From Agromyces sp. Root81 (GTDB taxonomy: Bacteria > Actinomycetota > Actinomycetes > Actinomycetales > Microbacteriaceae), in NCBI RefSeq assembly GCF_001429165.1, contig NZ_LMIR01000004.1, forward strand, positions 186,001 to 250,000: DNA of 64,000 nt, given 5' to 3'. Positions 47,401 through 56,002 of the stretch are shown piece by piece. The position numbers and the translations under genes were made by a program. Numbering within the stretch: the first letter of the stretch is position 1; the number at the start of each line of letters is the position of its first letter. The notes under the pieces are model-generated. The model was not told where the DNA came from. It did not search any database and saw only the letters and a program-made list of their open reading frames with translations.

Positions 47401-50338
47401 CGAAGTCGGTGACGGCGATCGGTGCACGCGCCCCGTCGAGGCGGGGGGCGATGCCGACCCTGACGGTGCCGACGGCGCGTTCGCCGAGGGCGTCGACGAC
47501 CTCGTACTCGAAGTCCTCGGTGCCCGCCGAGTACTCCCCCGCCTGGTATTCGAGCCAGTCGGGACCGTGAGCGGTGACGCTGCCGAGGTCGGGGTTGTCG
47601 CCCTGACCGAGCAGTTGCACGCTGTCGCCCTCGGGATCGGTTCCGCCGAGCGGCACCGGGATGCGGATGGTCTCGCCCGCGAGCACGCGGGCGGTCACCG
47701 TGGCGGGCACCGGTGCCGTGTTGGTCTCGGGGTCGGCGGCACGGACCGACATCTGCACGATCGCCGTCGCCGTCTGCGGGCCCGGCCCGGCGATCCGGTA
47801 CGTCGCCTCGTACTCCCCGGGCGTCTCGGGGGCGAAGTACCGGAGACGGTCGCCGGCGACGAAGAGGAGACCCGCCTCGGGCTCACGCTCGAGCACCGGC
47901 TCGAGCGTGATCGGGAGCGCGTCGGGATGCTCGTCGTTGGCGAGCACCGCGATGTCGACGACGTCGCCGGTCCGTGCCGAGATCTTGTCGGGCACCGCGA
48001 CCGGCGGTTGGGGGATCTCGAGCTGCGGCACCTCGACGATGGTCACCTCGCCCTCGGCTTCCGCGAGGCCGTTGCTGATGCGGTACCCGAACACCGTCGA
48101 CCCGGTCTCGAGCGGGCCCGAGAGCGTCACCCGGAGGATGCGATGCTCGATCACCTCGACCTGCACGCCGGCCTCGGGGGCCGGTTCGCCGAGTCCGGTG
48201 AGGATCAGCACGCCGCCGGTCGGGTCGATGTCCGTGGCGAGCACATCGACGTCGACTGGCTGCTCGACGCGGAGGAACGCCGTGTGCGGCACGGTGATCG
48301 GGGTGGTGTCGAGCTCGGGCGGTGCGGAGACGTCGACCCTGACGCGCCCCGTCGTCGTCCAGGTGCCGTCGGTCACCGTGTACTCCAGATAGTGGGTGCG
48401 CACCGCCGAGCTCGCGAATCGGAATGTGCCGCCGTCGAAATCGGGGGTGAGCTGCGCATCGGGCTTGGCAGGCACCGCGCTCAGCTGGATCCGGCCCGAG
48501 CCGCCGCGCACGTGCCGCAGCGGGTCGACGCGCACCTCCTGCCCCTGTGTCGCGAGCACCACGAACGGGTCGGCCACGAGCGGCACGTCACCGGGGGCGC
48601 GCACGCCGACTCCGAGCACGCCGACCGCCGTGTCGCGGCCATCGGACATCTCGAGAGAGATCGTCCGCTCGCCGCCGGCGCCGCCCTTCTCGTCGAAGAC
48701 GACCACACCGTCGGCGGTCGACGACAGCGTGTCGGGCGCGGCCGTCGTCGCCCGCTTGAGGAAGAACGGATCGCCGTCGGGATCGACCCAGTCGCCGAGC
48801 ACCGCGGTGCTCACACGCCCTCCGGTCTGCACGAACGCCTTCGTCTGCCGCTGTTGCATCGGGGGCGAGTTCTCGTCAGGGTCCCGTACCGTCACGCTGA
48901 CCATGGCATGAGCCGTGCCGCCGAAGCCGTCGTTGATCGTGTACCCGAACGAGATGACCCCGGATGCCTCGTCTCCGAGCGTGAGCTGCAACTGCTGATT
49001 CTCGGCGATCCGATCGATGCCGACGCCGGGCGGAAGCTCGCCGTCGACGGAGTCGACGACGACGACATCGCCGTTGGCGTCGTAGTCGTTGAGCAGCACG
49101 GGCAGCGACGTCGTCCGCCCGGGGCGGGCGCCGAACTCGTCGTCGGCCGCCACGGGCGGCACCTGGCTCTTCTCGATCGTCGGCGGCGTCTCCGGGTCGT
49201 TCTGCTCGACGGTCTCCTCGTCGCGTTCGATCTCGAGCAGGTCCTCCCAGTTGTCGATGAGCCCGAAGTCGGAGGCGACGGCCCAGGTGCGGCCGCTCCG
49301 GCGCTCGTTCAGCACGAGCGTCGCGCCGTTCGCGACGAAGGCGTAGTCGCCGATGGCCGGTGCCGACTTCAGGTCGACGTCCGGCTCCTCGTCGGTCCCG
49401 CAGGAGCGCCACGCCGTGCCGGAGGCCCACGCGGCGTAGAGGCATCCGTCGTGCACGAATGGAGCGGCGGGAAGCGCTGAGCGCCCGTCGACACGCATGC
49501 GCGGCGCTTCGCCGTCGAGCCCGACGCTGACGAGGCCCTTCCGAGTCGCGATCACGACCTCGTCTCCGTCGCTCGACGGGGTCTGCAGCACGGGCTCGTC
49601 GTTCGCGGCGATGAACTCCCGGAGGTCGACAGCACCCCGATCGAGGTGGAGCATCCGAGCGTCGACGTCGAGCACCGCCCAGCGGTCGGCGACCGAGGTG
49701 ATCTGGACGTCGGGGTCGTCGGCGTCGGGAGCGATCTGCCAGCGCGCTGCGACCGTCTCGGCCTCAGCCGCATCGACCAGTTTGATGTCGCCCGTCGACG
49801 GGGAGTAGGCGAAGAGCGTGCCGTCGGGATCGACCGAGATGACCGAGCCTGCGCCGAATGCGAGCATCGGTTCCGAGTCGGCGTCGAACTGCGCGAACTG
49901 CGCGATGGGCGTCGTCCAGAGCTTGCCGCCCGATGTCACGACCACGCGGGAACCGGCCAGGGCGAGGGCGGCATCGTCGGGTGGGACCGCGACGGTCTCG
50001 GTGAGGCTCGACGTCGTCGCATCGACCATGCGCACGGTTGCGAGTGCCGTATCGAGCACGAGCACGGTAGAACCCTGTTGCACGATCTCGGCGCCGGTGG
50101 AGCCCGTCTCGACGACCGAGTTCAGTTCGTGAAGGGCGGTGTTCGCGCGCCCGACCGACTGGTGCTCGCCACTGCCGACCCACACCGCCGCGTCGCCGAG
50201 GTCGACCCGCTGCGAGGCGTACCCGCCCGAGGCGATCGCGACTCCGGCGACGAGGGCCACCACGGCCGTCGTCGCCGCCGCCGTGATGGCGACGGATCGC
50301 GGCTTCGGGACGCGGGACAGGTCGGGGAGCTTCGGCAT
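44450..50338 (-). CDS. Giant membrane-anchored Ig-like/fibronectin III surface protein (1962 aa)
   Basis: A single N-terminal membrane segment (residues 16-39) anchors a 1900-residue extracytoplasmic part. Residues 40-390 have repeated short beta segments with a propeller-like look. From about 390 to 1465 come some eleven Ig-like repeats of roughly 100 aa, many opening PPVA or PxA and containing LxNDxDxxGD (for example LLNDYDANGD, LENDSDPDGG). Three or four fibronectin III domains follow (from about 1470, 1570, 1665), some with Cys pairs, then a C-terminal CGIDRDRDGR segment. No sortase motif. ATG shares one base with the kinase stop (TGATG). Likely an adhesin, scaffold or cell-wall-spanning element. 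Confidence 0.88.
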   Translation of the reverse strand: MPKLPDLSRVPKPRSVAITAAATTAVVALVAGVAIASGGYASQRVDLGDAAVWVGSGEHQSVGRANTALHELNSVVETGSTGAEIVQQGSTVLVLDTALATVRMVDATTSSLTETVAVPPDDAALALAGSRVVVTSGGKLWTTPIAQFAQFDADSEPMLAFGAGSVISVDPDGTLFAYSPSTGDIKLVDAAEAETVAARWQIAPDADDPDVQITSVADRWAVLDVDARMLHLDRGAVDLREFIAANDEPVLQTPSSDGDEVVIATRKGLVSVGLDGEAPRMRVDGRSALPAAPFVHDGCLYAAWASGTAWRSCGTDEEPDVDLKSAPAIGDYAFVANGATLVLNERRSGRTWAVASDFGLIDNWEDLLEIERDEETVEQNDPETPPTIEKSQVPPVAADDEFGARPGRTTSLPVLLNDYDANGDVVVVDSVDGELPPGVGIDRIAENQQLQLTLGDEASGVISFGYTINDGFGGTAHAMVSVTVRDPDENSPPMQQRQTKAFVQTGGRVSTAVLGDWVDPDGDPFFLKRATTAAPDTLSSTADGVVVFDEKGGAGGERTISLEMSDGRDTAVGVLGVGVRAPGDVPLVADPFVVLATQGQEVRVDPLRHVRGGSGRIQLSAVPAKPDAQLTPDFDGGTFRFASSAVRTHYLEYTVTDGTWTTTGRVRVDVSAPPELDTTPITVPHTAFLRVEQPVDVDVLATDIDPTGGVLILTGLGEPAPEAGVQVEVIEHRILRVTLSGPLETGSTVFGYRISNGLAEAEGEVTIVEVPQLEIPQPPVAVPDKISARTGDVVDIAVLANDEHPDALPITLEPVLEREPEAGLLFVAGDRLRYFAPETPGEYEATYRIAGPGPQTATAIVQMSVRAADPETNTAPVPATVTARVLAGETIRIPVPLGGTDPEGDSVQLLGQGDNPDLGSVTAHGPDWLEYQAGEYSAGTEDFEYEVVDALGERAVGTVRVGIAPRLDGARAPIAVTDFVEVRPGRTISVRVLENDSDPDGGALSITGLTPTEGEAAAEFVDDRIEVEIPAGEGEYGFMYTIENEQFVSASNFLRIEARDDAPLARPEASDTVLTLSDILEKDQVDVPVLRNVFLADADVADLEVGLVDGYDEGVEVRRNGSIRVQVEDRRRVIPFSVAHPEDPSVVSYAFIWVPGRDDALPQLRTDAPAVRVVSGEEVTLDLADHVIAASGRPVKITDTATVRASHSDGSELVVDQDTLRYRSEDGYFGPASLSFTVTDGESAADPSARTGTIVIPITVRPTENQPPVFTGGVIDFEPGESKRIDLVKLTNYPYPESLDELEFELLPPPVEGFHFSFDGSELTIDADASTQKGTETAVAIGVADDAGAGKPGRIQLRVVPSTKPIARPAPDSAIAPRGRTTSIDVLDNDRSTNPFPDVPLRVVDVRGLDADDLPDGVSIEPSDDRSTLNVTVEPGAAPVNSTVQYQVADATGDASRYAWGLVTISVQDRPDPVTAAQVTGFGDRTLDVAFGAGAFNNSPITGYEIQLVDAGTGEVVSTSDCAATTCTVATPGNGQANAVHVRVRARNAIGLSDPVDAPGPIWSDVIPPPPSGLRAMPLDGRLRLEWDPAPTGSGSSVRSYVVTVAGVSTEVAAGTACTATLCSTESQPLENGSQVPITVSARNQAYPALAVWTEAGTSGTPFGSPVAGGISVNGDAAAGTVTVAWDAFAGNGDPIGGYFVQRLVDGASSVPGGAQACSVTSPAPGTVVPPSSGGSVADVISVGPGTTTVQFAGTATESTKYSFVVWGYNRAACVNTEVAGTVVRPAPDRIRDVDSRMEMRTADVYDRYIAGVSPGAWRYDIVAVDANGSQIPGTQQSFNGSGWAQDLFSRPFGESVQFQVRTCSIWGSCGPWSGVLPGDAKPSLTFALPSRVWDEATKTWSWTSAPVNSGIPATFTCGIDRDRDGRPAQSPTSCQIPEAKPGDLVWLDVEIAGVVVRYQNR

Positions 50339-51759
50339 CACGACCCCTGATCGACGTCGACGGACACCTCGACGCAGCGTTCGGCGCTCGACGCGCCCGA
50401 CTTGCCGTCGCGCATGACCGTGACGGTCGCGCAGACCCGGTCGCCGTCCTCCGCCTGCACCGTCACCTGGGGTTCGCGCCGCACCGGGAGCGCCTCCCCG
50501 TCGACGGTCACGACATACGCGTCGGAGGTCTGGAGACCGGGGTCGTTCCAGGAGAAGGTCACGCTTCCGTCGGCCGCGGAGCCCTGCACGTCGGTCACGA
50601 CCGGGATCGATCTGGTGCCCTGGATCACGGCGTAGGCGCCGACGCCGACGAGCGCGACCAGCAGCACCGACACGAGCGAGATGCCCCACGCCAGACGGCG
50701 GGCGGTCGGCGGCGTCGTGCGGCTGCGGCTCAGGCCGGCGTCACCGGGACGGGAGTCGGCGCCGCTGGGCGCTGGATGGTGGGACCCGGCGCGGGAGCGT
50801 CGTCGGCGGCCCCCCACATCACCGGTGCCGAACGCGCCGCTGATGCGGGTCTGCTCGTCGACATCGACCGCGGTCGCGAGCGCCCAGTCGTCCATCGCGA
50901 CCTCGAGCTGGGTCTGAGCGAGCCCGAGCTCCTCCTCCACCGCCTGCAGGTCGCGGATGAACTCGAGCACGCTCGACTGCCGCGCCGACGGCTTGCGCGA
51001 CATCGACCGTACGAGCACCTCCTCGAGGCTCTTCGGAACGTCGATCCGGCCGGTGGGGGCCACCTTCGCCTTGTCGATGCGTGCCATGAGGGCACCCGAG
51101 CTGTTGTCGCCGCCGGTGACCTCGAACGGACTGCGCCCGGCGAGGAGCGAGTACACCGTCGCACCGAGCGACCAGACCTCGCTCGCGACGCTCCCGGAGA
51201 TCTCGTCATGCAGCACCTCGGGTGCCGACCACGGGATCGACAGCCCGACGGCGTCGCCGGTCTCCGCCTCGCCGAGGGTCGCGGCGATGCCGAAGTCCGA
51301 CAGCACCGGGTGGCCGTATGCGGTGGTGAGGATGTTGGACGGCTTGATGTCCCGGTGCAGCACGCCCTGACGGTGGGCCGTCTCGACGGCGCTGGCGATG
51401 CGGACCCCGACGGAGAGCACCTCGGCGATCGGCAGCTGCACGGCCCGGTACCGCTGCCCGAGCGAAGCCGAGCAGTACTCCATCACGAGGTACGGGCGGC
51501 CGTCGGCGGCGACGCTCGCCTGGTACACGGTGAGGATCGACGGGTGCGACGAGAGCTGGGCCATGAGGTTCGCCTCGGCCTGGAACATCTGGCGCAGGTC
51601 GTCGTTGACGACCTCGGCGAGGAGCACCTTCACGGCGACCAGTCGCCTCGGCATGTTCTGCTCGTAGAGGAAGACGTCGGCGAAACCGCCCGATCCGAGC
51701 ACGCGGATGAACGCGAACCCCGGCAGGTTCGGCGGTGTGGACGGCAGTCGACGCGACAC
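50338..51759 (-). CDS. Membrane Ser/Thr protein kinase with extracellular Fn3-like domain
   Basis: 473 aa. Cytoplasmic Hanks-type kinase (residues 14-275): glycine loop GSGGFADV, K44 in VAVKVLL, H135-R136-D137 with NIL, and DFG at 155-157; the active-site set is complete. A basic linker, one membrane segment (357-380) and an outer domain (385-470) follow. The outer part is a single Fn3-like beta sandwich (SVTFSWNDPGLQTSDAYVVT) with two cysteines, instead of the PASTA repeats of PknB. GTG at 51759 has GGAGG six bases upstream, which decides the start over longer frames. Confidence 0.9.
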   Translation of the reverse strand: MSRRLPSTPPNLPGFAFIRVLGSGGFADVFLYEQNMPRRLVAVKVLLAEVVNDDLRQMFQAEANLMAQLSSHPSILTVYQASVAADGRPYLVMEYCSASLGQRYRAVQLPIAEVLSVGVRIASAVETAHRQGVLHRDIKPSNILTTAYGHPVLSDFGIAATLGEAETGDAVGLSIPWSAPEVLHDEISGSVASEVWSLGATVYSLLAGRSPFEVTGGDNSSGALMARIDKAKVAPTGRIDVPKSLEEVLVRSMSRKPSARQSSVLEFIRDLQAVEEELGLAQTQLEVAMDDWALATAVDVDEQTRISGAFGTGDVGGRRRRSRAGSHHPAPSGADSRPGDAGLSRSRTTPPTARRLAWGISLVSVLLVALVGVGAYAVIQGTRSIPVVTDVQGSAADGSVTFSWNDPGLQTSDAYVVTVDGEALPVRREPQVTVQAEDGDRVCATVTVMRDGKSGASSAERCVEVSVDVDQGS

Positions 51760-51826
51760 GATCCTCCTGCCCTGCTCGGGGTCGATGCTGCGCCGCCCCG
51801 GTTGCCGGCGGCGCCCGGTGCCCATC

Positions 51827-51832
51827 ATTGTA
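51827..51832 (-). promoter_or_regulatory. -10 box ahead of the kinase gene
   Basis: TACAAT on the minus strand in the 136-base gap between the phosphatase and kinase genes, about 67 bases before the kinase GTG. GAGACA upstream is a weak -35 with a short spacer. It suggests that the kinase and the giant protein have an internal promoter. Confidence 0.4.
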
Positions 51833-51895
51833 TCCGCGGGTGACGGATGTCTCGTGGAGCCGTGGACAGGTCGAGCACCCGCCCCGGGGCATCCG

Positions 51896-52723
51896 TCAGC
51901 CGCGCTCGAGCTCGCCGTCGACGGGCTGCTTCGCATTCGCCGGCCTGGCGACCTTCAGCACGTCGACGACGATCGCGGTGACGTTGTCGCGACCACCATT
52001 GCCGAGGGCGGCCTCGAGCAACTGCCGCGCGGCCTTCTCGGCCTTCGCATTGGCCACGAGGAAGTGGCGGATCCCGTAGGTCGTGAGCTCCTTCGTGAGC
52101 CCGTCGGAGCAGATCAGCAGTCGCATGCCCGGCTCGACGGCGATCGCCCGGTAGTCGGGGATGGGCGCCTCGTGGAATCCGACGGCGCGCGTGATGACGT
52201 TCGAGTGGGGATGCGTGTCGGCCTCCTCGCGCGTGATCTGGCCGGCGTCGACGAGCTCCTGCACGATCGAGTGGTCGACCGTCAGCTGCTCGAGCACGCC
52301 GCCGACCAGGCGGTAGACGCGCGAATCGCCGATGTTGAAGACGATCCACGCGGGCTCGTCGGAGATCGCGCCGAGCGCCGCACCGGTGACTGTGGTGCCG
52401 CTGCCCTCGTCGGTGACACCGGCCCCGCGGCCCATGTCCTGCACCGCGAGCCGGAGCGCCTGGTCGATCTCGGGGGTGCCGACGAGCGCCTTGCCGCCGT
52501 GCTCGGCGAGCCGGGTCACGACCGCAGCGCTCGCGAAGTCGCCAGCGGCGTGCCCGCCCATGCCGTCGGCGACGGCGAAGATCGGCGCCTGCGCGATGAA
52601 GCTGTCCTCGTTGACCTCTCGGCGGAGCCCGGTGTCGGTGACCGCCGCCCACGCGAGGGTGATGTCGGTGCCGTCGGGCAGCGTGATCCGGTGGCGGGCG
52701 TTGCCATTGCCGATCTGGGTCAC
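51896..52723 (-). CDS. PP2C-family Ser/Thr protein phosphatase (PstP-like)
   Basis: 275 aa, soluble PPM phosphatase. Metal-binding motifs: VNEDSFIAQ, VADGMGGHAAGD, ICSDGLTKEL and GGRDNVTAIVVDV. Unlike PstP it has no membrane segment, so it is free in the cytoplasm. It would reverse the phosphorylation by the next-encoded kinase. The GTG at 52723 (TQIGNGNARH) is preferred; a GTG at 52765, inside the FHA gene, is possible and would add 14 residues. Confidence 0.92.
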   Translation of the reverse strand: MTQIGNGNARHRITLPDGTDITLAWAAVTDTGLRREVNEDSFIAQAPIFAVADGMGGHAAGDFASAAVVTRLAEHGGKALVGTPEIDQALRLAVQDMGRGAGVTDEGSGTTVTGAALGAISDEPAWIVFNIGDSRVYRLVGGVLEQLTVDHSIVQELVDAGQITREEADTHPHSNVITRAVGFHEAPIPDYRAIAVEPGMRLLICSDGLTKELTTYGIRHFLVANAKAEKAARQLLEAALGNGGRDNVTAIVVDVLKVARPANAKQPVDGELERG

Positions 52724-52748
52724 CTGTGAAGCCTGCTGTCTGTTCGGG

Positions 52749-53885
52749 TCATGCGCCGGGAGCACCCTGGGCGCAGAGGATCTCGATGATCGTATCGTCT
52801 CCGAGATCGAGGAGTGTGCCGGGGAGCACCACGATGGATTCGCCGGAGCGCAATCGGCGAGCGCCGGAGTTCGTGCGGAGCATCGTGCCGTTGGTCGAGT
52901 GCAGGTCGGTCGCGACGAGCCGGGCGCCGACGAGTCGCAGCTCGAGATGCGTCCCGGAGACGACCGACGCGGGAGAGGCGACGGCGAGCAGTTCCGGCTG
53001 CGGGCCGGGCGCCGCCACGCGCGGCCGCAGCGGACGCCGCCCGATGAGCACGGGTGCGGTGACCGTCAACGGCGACCCGGTGCCGACCCGGAATCTCGGC
53101 CCGCTCGGCACGACGGGCTGCGCAGGCACGACCGGCGCCGACCCGTTCGTCTCCGCCTCGCTCGCCTCCGCCGATTCGACGCCCGGTTCGGGCGATGGGT
53201 CGGACCTGCCGCTTCCCCGCCGGCGTTCGGCCGTGCGGGCGGTCACGATCGTGTCGGCAGCGGCCTCGTGCGCGTCGGCCTCGCGCGGGAGGACCTCGCG
53301 TTCGGCGACCTCGTGCTCGTTCGACCGAAGGAGGCGCGGTGCGAGCACGGTGTCGGCATCGAGCCACGTCTCGGTCGTCGCGGCGTCCGCGGGTCCCGCT
53401 TCGGCGGCCCACTCGACCGACGAGGCGCTCAGGCTCGCCCGCGGATGCGCCACCGGCGAGCCTGCGCGCTCGATGCGGTCGAGGGGCGCCGCGGCATCCG
53501 TGATGCGCAGCGCGACCACGTCGTCGAAGTCGGCGAGGTGCCACGGCCGGATGCCACGGGCGTCGAAGCGCCGACTGCCGCCCGGTGACGCGAGGTCGAC
53601 GACCGCGTCGCCGCGCACCACCGCGGTGACGCTCGTCAGGGCATCGTCGGGCCACCACACGAGGCCGAACGAGGACACGGGGTCGACTCGGCCCGAAGGG
53701 ATGAGTCCGACGAGCGTCTCGAGCGACAGTGCTGCGTCGCCTGCCGCCTCGGCGAGCGACGTGAGGACCCGTTCAGGAGCCGGGGCCGCGATCGCGGCGA
53801 TGAAGCGGTCGCCCACGATCACATCCCACGCGCGCGCGCCGGCCACCGCCGCACTCGAGACTGCGCCTCCGACCATGCCGAACAT
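52749..53885 (-). CDS. FHA-domain protein heading the envelope module
   Basis: 378 aa. The N-terminal 150 residues are of unknown family (VWWPDDALTSVTAVVRGDAV); a Thr/Glu-rich middle (TTETWLDADTVLAPR, AADTIVTARTAE) offers likely phosphorylation sites, and the C-terminal FHA domain has VLIGRRPLRP, VSGTHLEL and STNGTM. No membrane segment. Start ATG at 53885 is chosen by the beginning of conserved-looking sequence; there is no strong ribosome site and an ATG three codons in is possible. The next gene, PP2C, starts close by or overlaps. Confidence 0.8.
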   Translation of the reverse strand: MFGMVGGAVSSAAVAGARAWDVIVGDRFIAAIAAPAPERVLTSLAEAAGDAALSLETLVGLIPSGRVDPVSSFGLVWWPDDALTSVTAVVRGDAVVDLASPGGSRRFDARGIRPWHLADFDDVVALRITDAAAPLDRIERAGSPVAHPRASLSASSVEWAAEAGPADAATTETWLDADTVLAPRLLRSNEHEVAEREVLPREADAHEAAADTIVTARTAERRRGSGRSDPSPEPGVESAEASEAETNGSAPVVPAQPVVPSGPRFRVGTGSPLTVTAPVLIGRRPLRPRVAAPGPQPELLAVASPASVVSGTHLELRLVGARLVATDLHSTNGTMLRTNSGARRLRSGESIVVLPGTLLDLGDDTIIEILCAQGAPGA

Positions 53886-53998
53886 TCTGGCACCGCTCGG
53901 CGCGGTGCACGAGAGGCCGCCATGAGGTGCGGGTGTCGATCCGCATGCGGTCGAAGTCGGGGTGCTTCGGGCCCGATGACCCGTGCTCGCCGCGATCC

Positions 53999-54020
53999 GC
54001 AAACGAAAGCGACCGTTTGC
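53999..54020. promoter_or_regulatory. Inverted repeat upstream of the Lrp-type regulator gene
   Basis: Perfect 7-base arms GCAAACG / CGTTTGC, 8-base spacer, in the 212-base divergent region between the FHA gene and the regulator gene, 77 bases before the latter's start. An autoregulatory site is plausible. Arm size and spacing fit a dimer. Confidence 0.4.
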
Positions 54021-54085
54021 TGTGGATTCAGTCGATTTCGCGCCTGAATTCAACGGAATCGCTTGCACGGGGCATCCTTCACTGT

Positions 54086-54091
54086 CACAAT
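54086..54091 (+). promoter_or_regulatory. Possible -10 box of the Lrp gene
   Basis: CACAAT, one base off TANNNT, 6 bases before the ATG at 54098; fits the leaderless spacing seen elsewhere. Confidence 0.3.
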
Positions 54092-54097
54092 CGTGCC

Positions 54098-54580
54098 ATG
54101 ACGAACACCGGGCGTTCTTCGCAGTCCCGACCCGTGCAACTCGACGACGTCTCGAAGGCGATCGTCGAGCAGCTGCAGGCCGATGGACGGCGCTCGTACG
54201 CCGATATCGGCAAGGCCGTCGGCCTGTCGGAGGCTGCCGTGCGCCAGCGCGTGCAACGGCTCACCGAGTCGGGCGTGATGCAGATCGTCGCTGTGACCGA
54301 CCCGATGCAACTCGGATTCACCACGCAGGCGATGATCGGCATCCGCACGTCGGGAGACACCCGCGTGCTCGCCGCACGGCTCGCGGAGATCCCCGAGATC
54401 GACTACGTCGTGCTCACCGCCGGCAGCTTCGACGTGATGGCCGAAGTGGTCTGCGAGAACGACGATGAGCTGCTCGAACTCCTGAACACGCGCATCCGCG
54501 TGATCGAGGGCGTGCAGTCCACGGAGACGTTCGTCTACCTGAAGCTCCAGAAGCAGTTCTACAACTGGGGCACTCGCTGA
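54098..54580 (+). CDS. Lrp/AsnC-family transcriptional regulator
   Basis: 160 aa. N-terminal helix-turn-helix (VSKAIVEQLQADGRRSYADI, GKAVGLSEAAVRQRVQRLTE) and C-terminal RAM ligand-binding domain (VVLTAGSFDVMAEVVCENDD). Divergent from the envelope module and 33 bases before the aminotransferase gene, so it likely controls polyamine degradation in response to an amine or amino acid. The frame continues upstream to 53927 but those codons look non-coding. Confidence 0.9.
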   Translation: MTNTGRSSQSRPVQLDDVSKAIVEQLQADGRRSYADIGKAVGLSEAAVRQRVQRLTESGVMQIVAVTDPMQLGFTTQAMIGIRTSGDTRVLAARLAEIPEIDYVVLTAGSFDVMAEVVCENDDELLELLNTRIRVIEGVQSTETFVYLKLQKQFYNWGTR

Positions 54581-54613
54581 GAAGGGCGAGCGCTCATCGA
54601 AGAAAGGAAGGCC

Positions 54614-56002
54614 ATGACCGAAACGGTCTATGACAACGATGCGCTGCAGCAGAAGGCGAAGGATCATCTCTGGATGCACTTCTCCCGGCAGTCCACCATG
54701 GAGACGTCGGGGGTGCCGATCATCACCCGCGGTCAGGGCCACCACGTCTACGACGTCCAGGGCCGGGAGTACTTCGACGGGCTGGCCGGCCTCTTCGTCG
54801 TGAACGCCGGCCACGGCCGCGCGCGTCTCGCCGAGGTCGCCGCCAAGCAGGCGGAGCAGCTGGCGTTCTTCCCGATCTGGTCGTACGCGCACCCCTCGGC
54901 GATCGAGCTCGCCGACCGGCTCGCGGGCTACGCGCCCGCCGACCTGAACCGGGTCTTCTTCTCGACGGGCGGCGGTGAAGCCGTCGAGACCGCCTTCAAG
55001 CTCGCCAAGTACTACTGGAAGCTTCAGGGCCGGCCGACGAAGCACAAGGTGATCTCCCGCTCGGTCGCGTACCACGGCACCCCGCAGGGCGCCCTCGCGA
55101 TCACCGGCATCCCCGGCATGAAGGAGATGTTCGAGCCGGTGACCCCCGGCGGGTTCCGCGTGCCGAACACGAACTTCTACCGCGCCGCCGAGATGGGCGC
55201 ACCCGCCGACGACCTCGAGGCCTTCGGCCTCTGGGCTGCGAACCGCATCGAGGAGATGATCCTCTTCGAGGGCCCCGAGACGGTCGCCGCCGTCTTCCTC
55301 GAGCCCGTGCAGAACTCCGGCGGCTGCTTCCCGCCGCCCCCCGGCTATTTCAAGCGCGTGCGCGAGATCTGCGACCAGTACGACGTGCTCCTCGTCTCCG
55401 ACGAGGTCATCTGCGCCTTCGGCCGCCTCGGTCACATGTTCGCGTGCGACGCCTACGGCTACGTGCCCGACATGATCACGTGCGCCAAGGCCATGACCTC
55501 GGGGTACTCCCCCATCGGCGCGACGATCGTCTCCGAGAAGATCTACGCCCCGTTCGCCGAGGGCAACACGTCGTTCTACCACGGCTACACCTTCGGCGGT
55601 CACCCGGTGTCGGCCGCGGTGGCGCTCGAGAACCTCGACATCTTCGAGGAGGAGGGGCTGAACGAGCGCGTTCAGGAGAACTCGCCGCTGTTCCGGGCCG
55701 AGCTCGAGAAGCTGCTCGACCTGCCCATCGTCGGCGACGTCCGCGGCGACGGGTACTTCTTCGGCATCGAGCTCGTGAAGGACAAGGAGACGCGCGAGAC
55801 CTTCGACGACGACGAATCCGAGCGGCTGCTGCGCGGGTTCCTGTCGAAGGCGCTGTTCGACGCCGGGCTCTACTGCCGCGCCGACGACCGCGGCGACCCC
55901 GTCATCCAGCTCGCGCCGCCGCTCACGATCGGTCCGGCCGAGTTCGCCGAGATCGAGCAGAAGCTGCGCGGTGTGCTGACCGAAGCCTCCAACCGCCTCT
56001 GA
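54614..56002 (+). CDS. Class III aminotransferase, putrescine/omega-amine type
   Basis: 462 aa PLP enzyme. Blocks: YFDGLAGLFVVNAGHGR, STGGGEAVETAFKLAKYYW, SRSVAYHGTPQGALAITG, EPVQNSGGCFPPPPGYF, SDEVICAFGRLG and the PLP lysine in CAKAMTSGYSPIGA. The long YYWKLQG and SVAYHG features match SpuC-like putrescine/spermidine:pyruvate aminotransferases. AAAGGAAGG ribosome site. It shares one base with the next gene (TGATG). Confidence 0.87.
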   Translation: MTETVYDNDALQQKAKDHLWMHFSRQSTMETSGVPIITRGQGHHVYDVQGREYFDGLAGLFVVNAGHGRARLAEVAAKQAEQLAFFPIWSYAHPSAIELADRLAGYAPADLNRVFFSTGGGEAVETAFKLAKYYWKLQGRPTKHKVISRSVAYHGTPQGALAITGIPGMKEMFEPVTPGGFRVPNTNFYRAAEMGAPADDLEAFGLWAANRIEEMILFEGPETVAAVFLEPVQNSGGCFPPPPGYFKRVREICDQYDVLLVSDEVICAFGRLGHMFACDAYGYVPDMITCAKAMTSGYSPIGATIVSEKIYAPFAEGNTSFYHGYTFGGHPVSAAVALENLDIFEEEGLNERVQENSPLFRAELEKLLDLPIVGDVRGDGYFFGIELVKDKETRETFDDDESERLLRGFLSKALFDAGLYCRADDRGDPVIQLAPPLTIGPAEFAEIEQKLRGVLTEASNRL

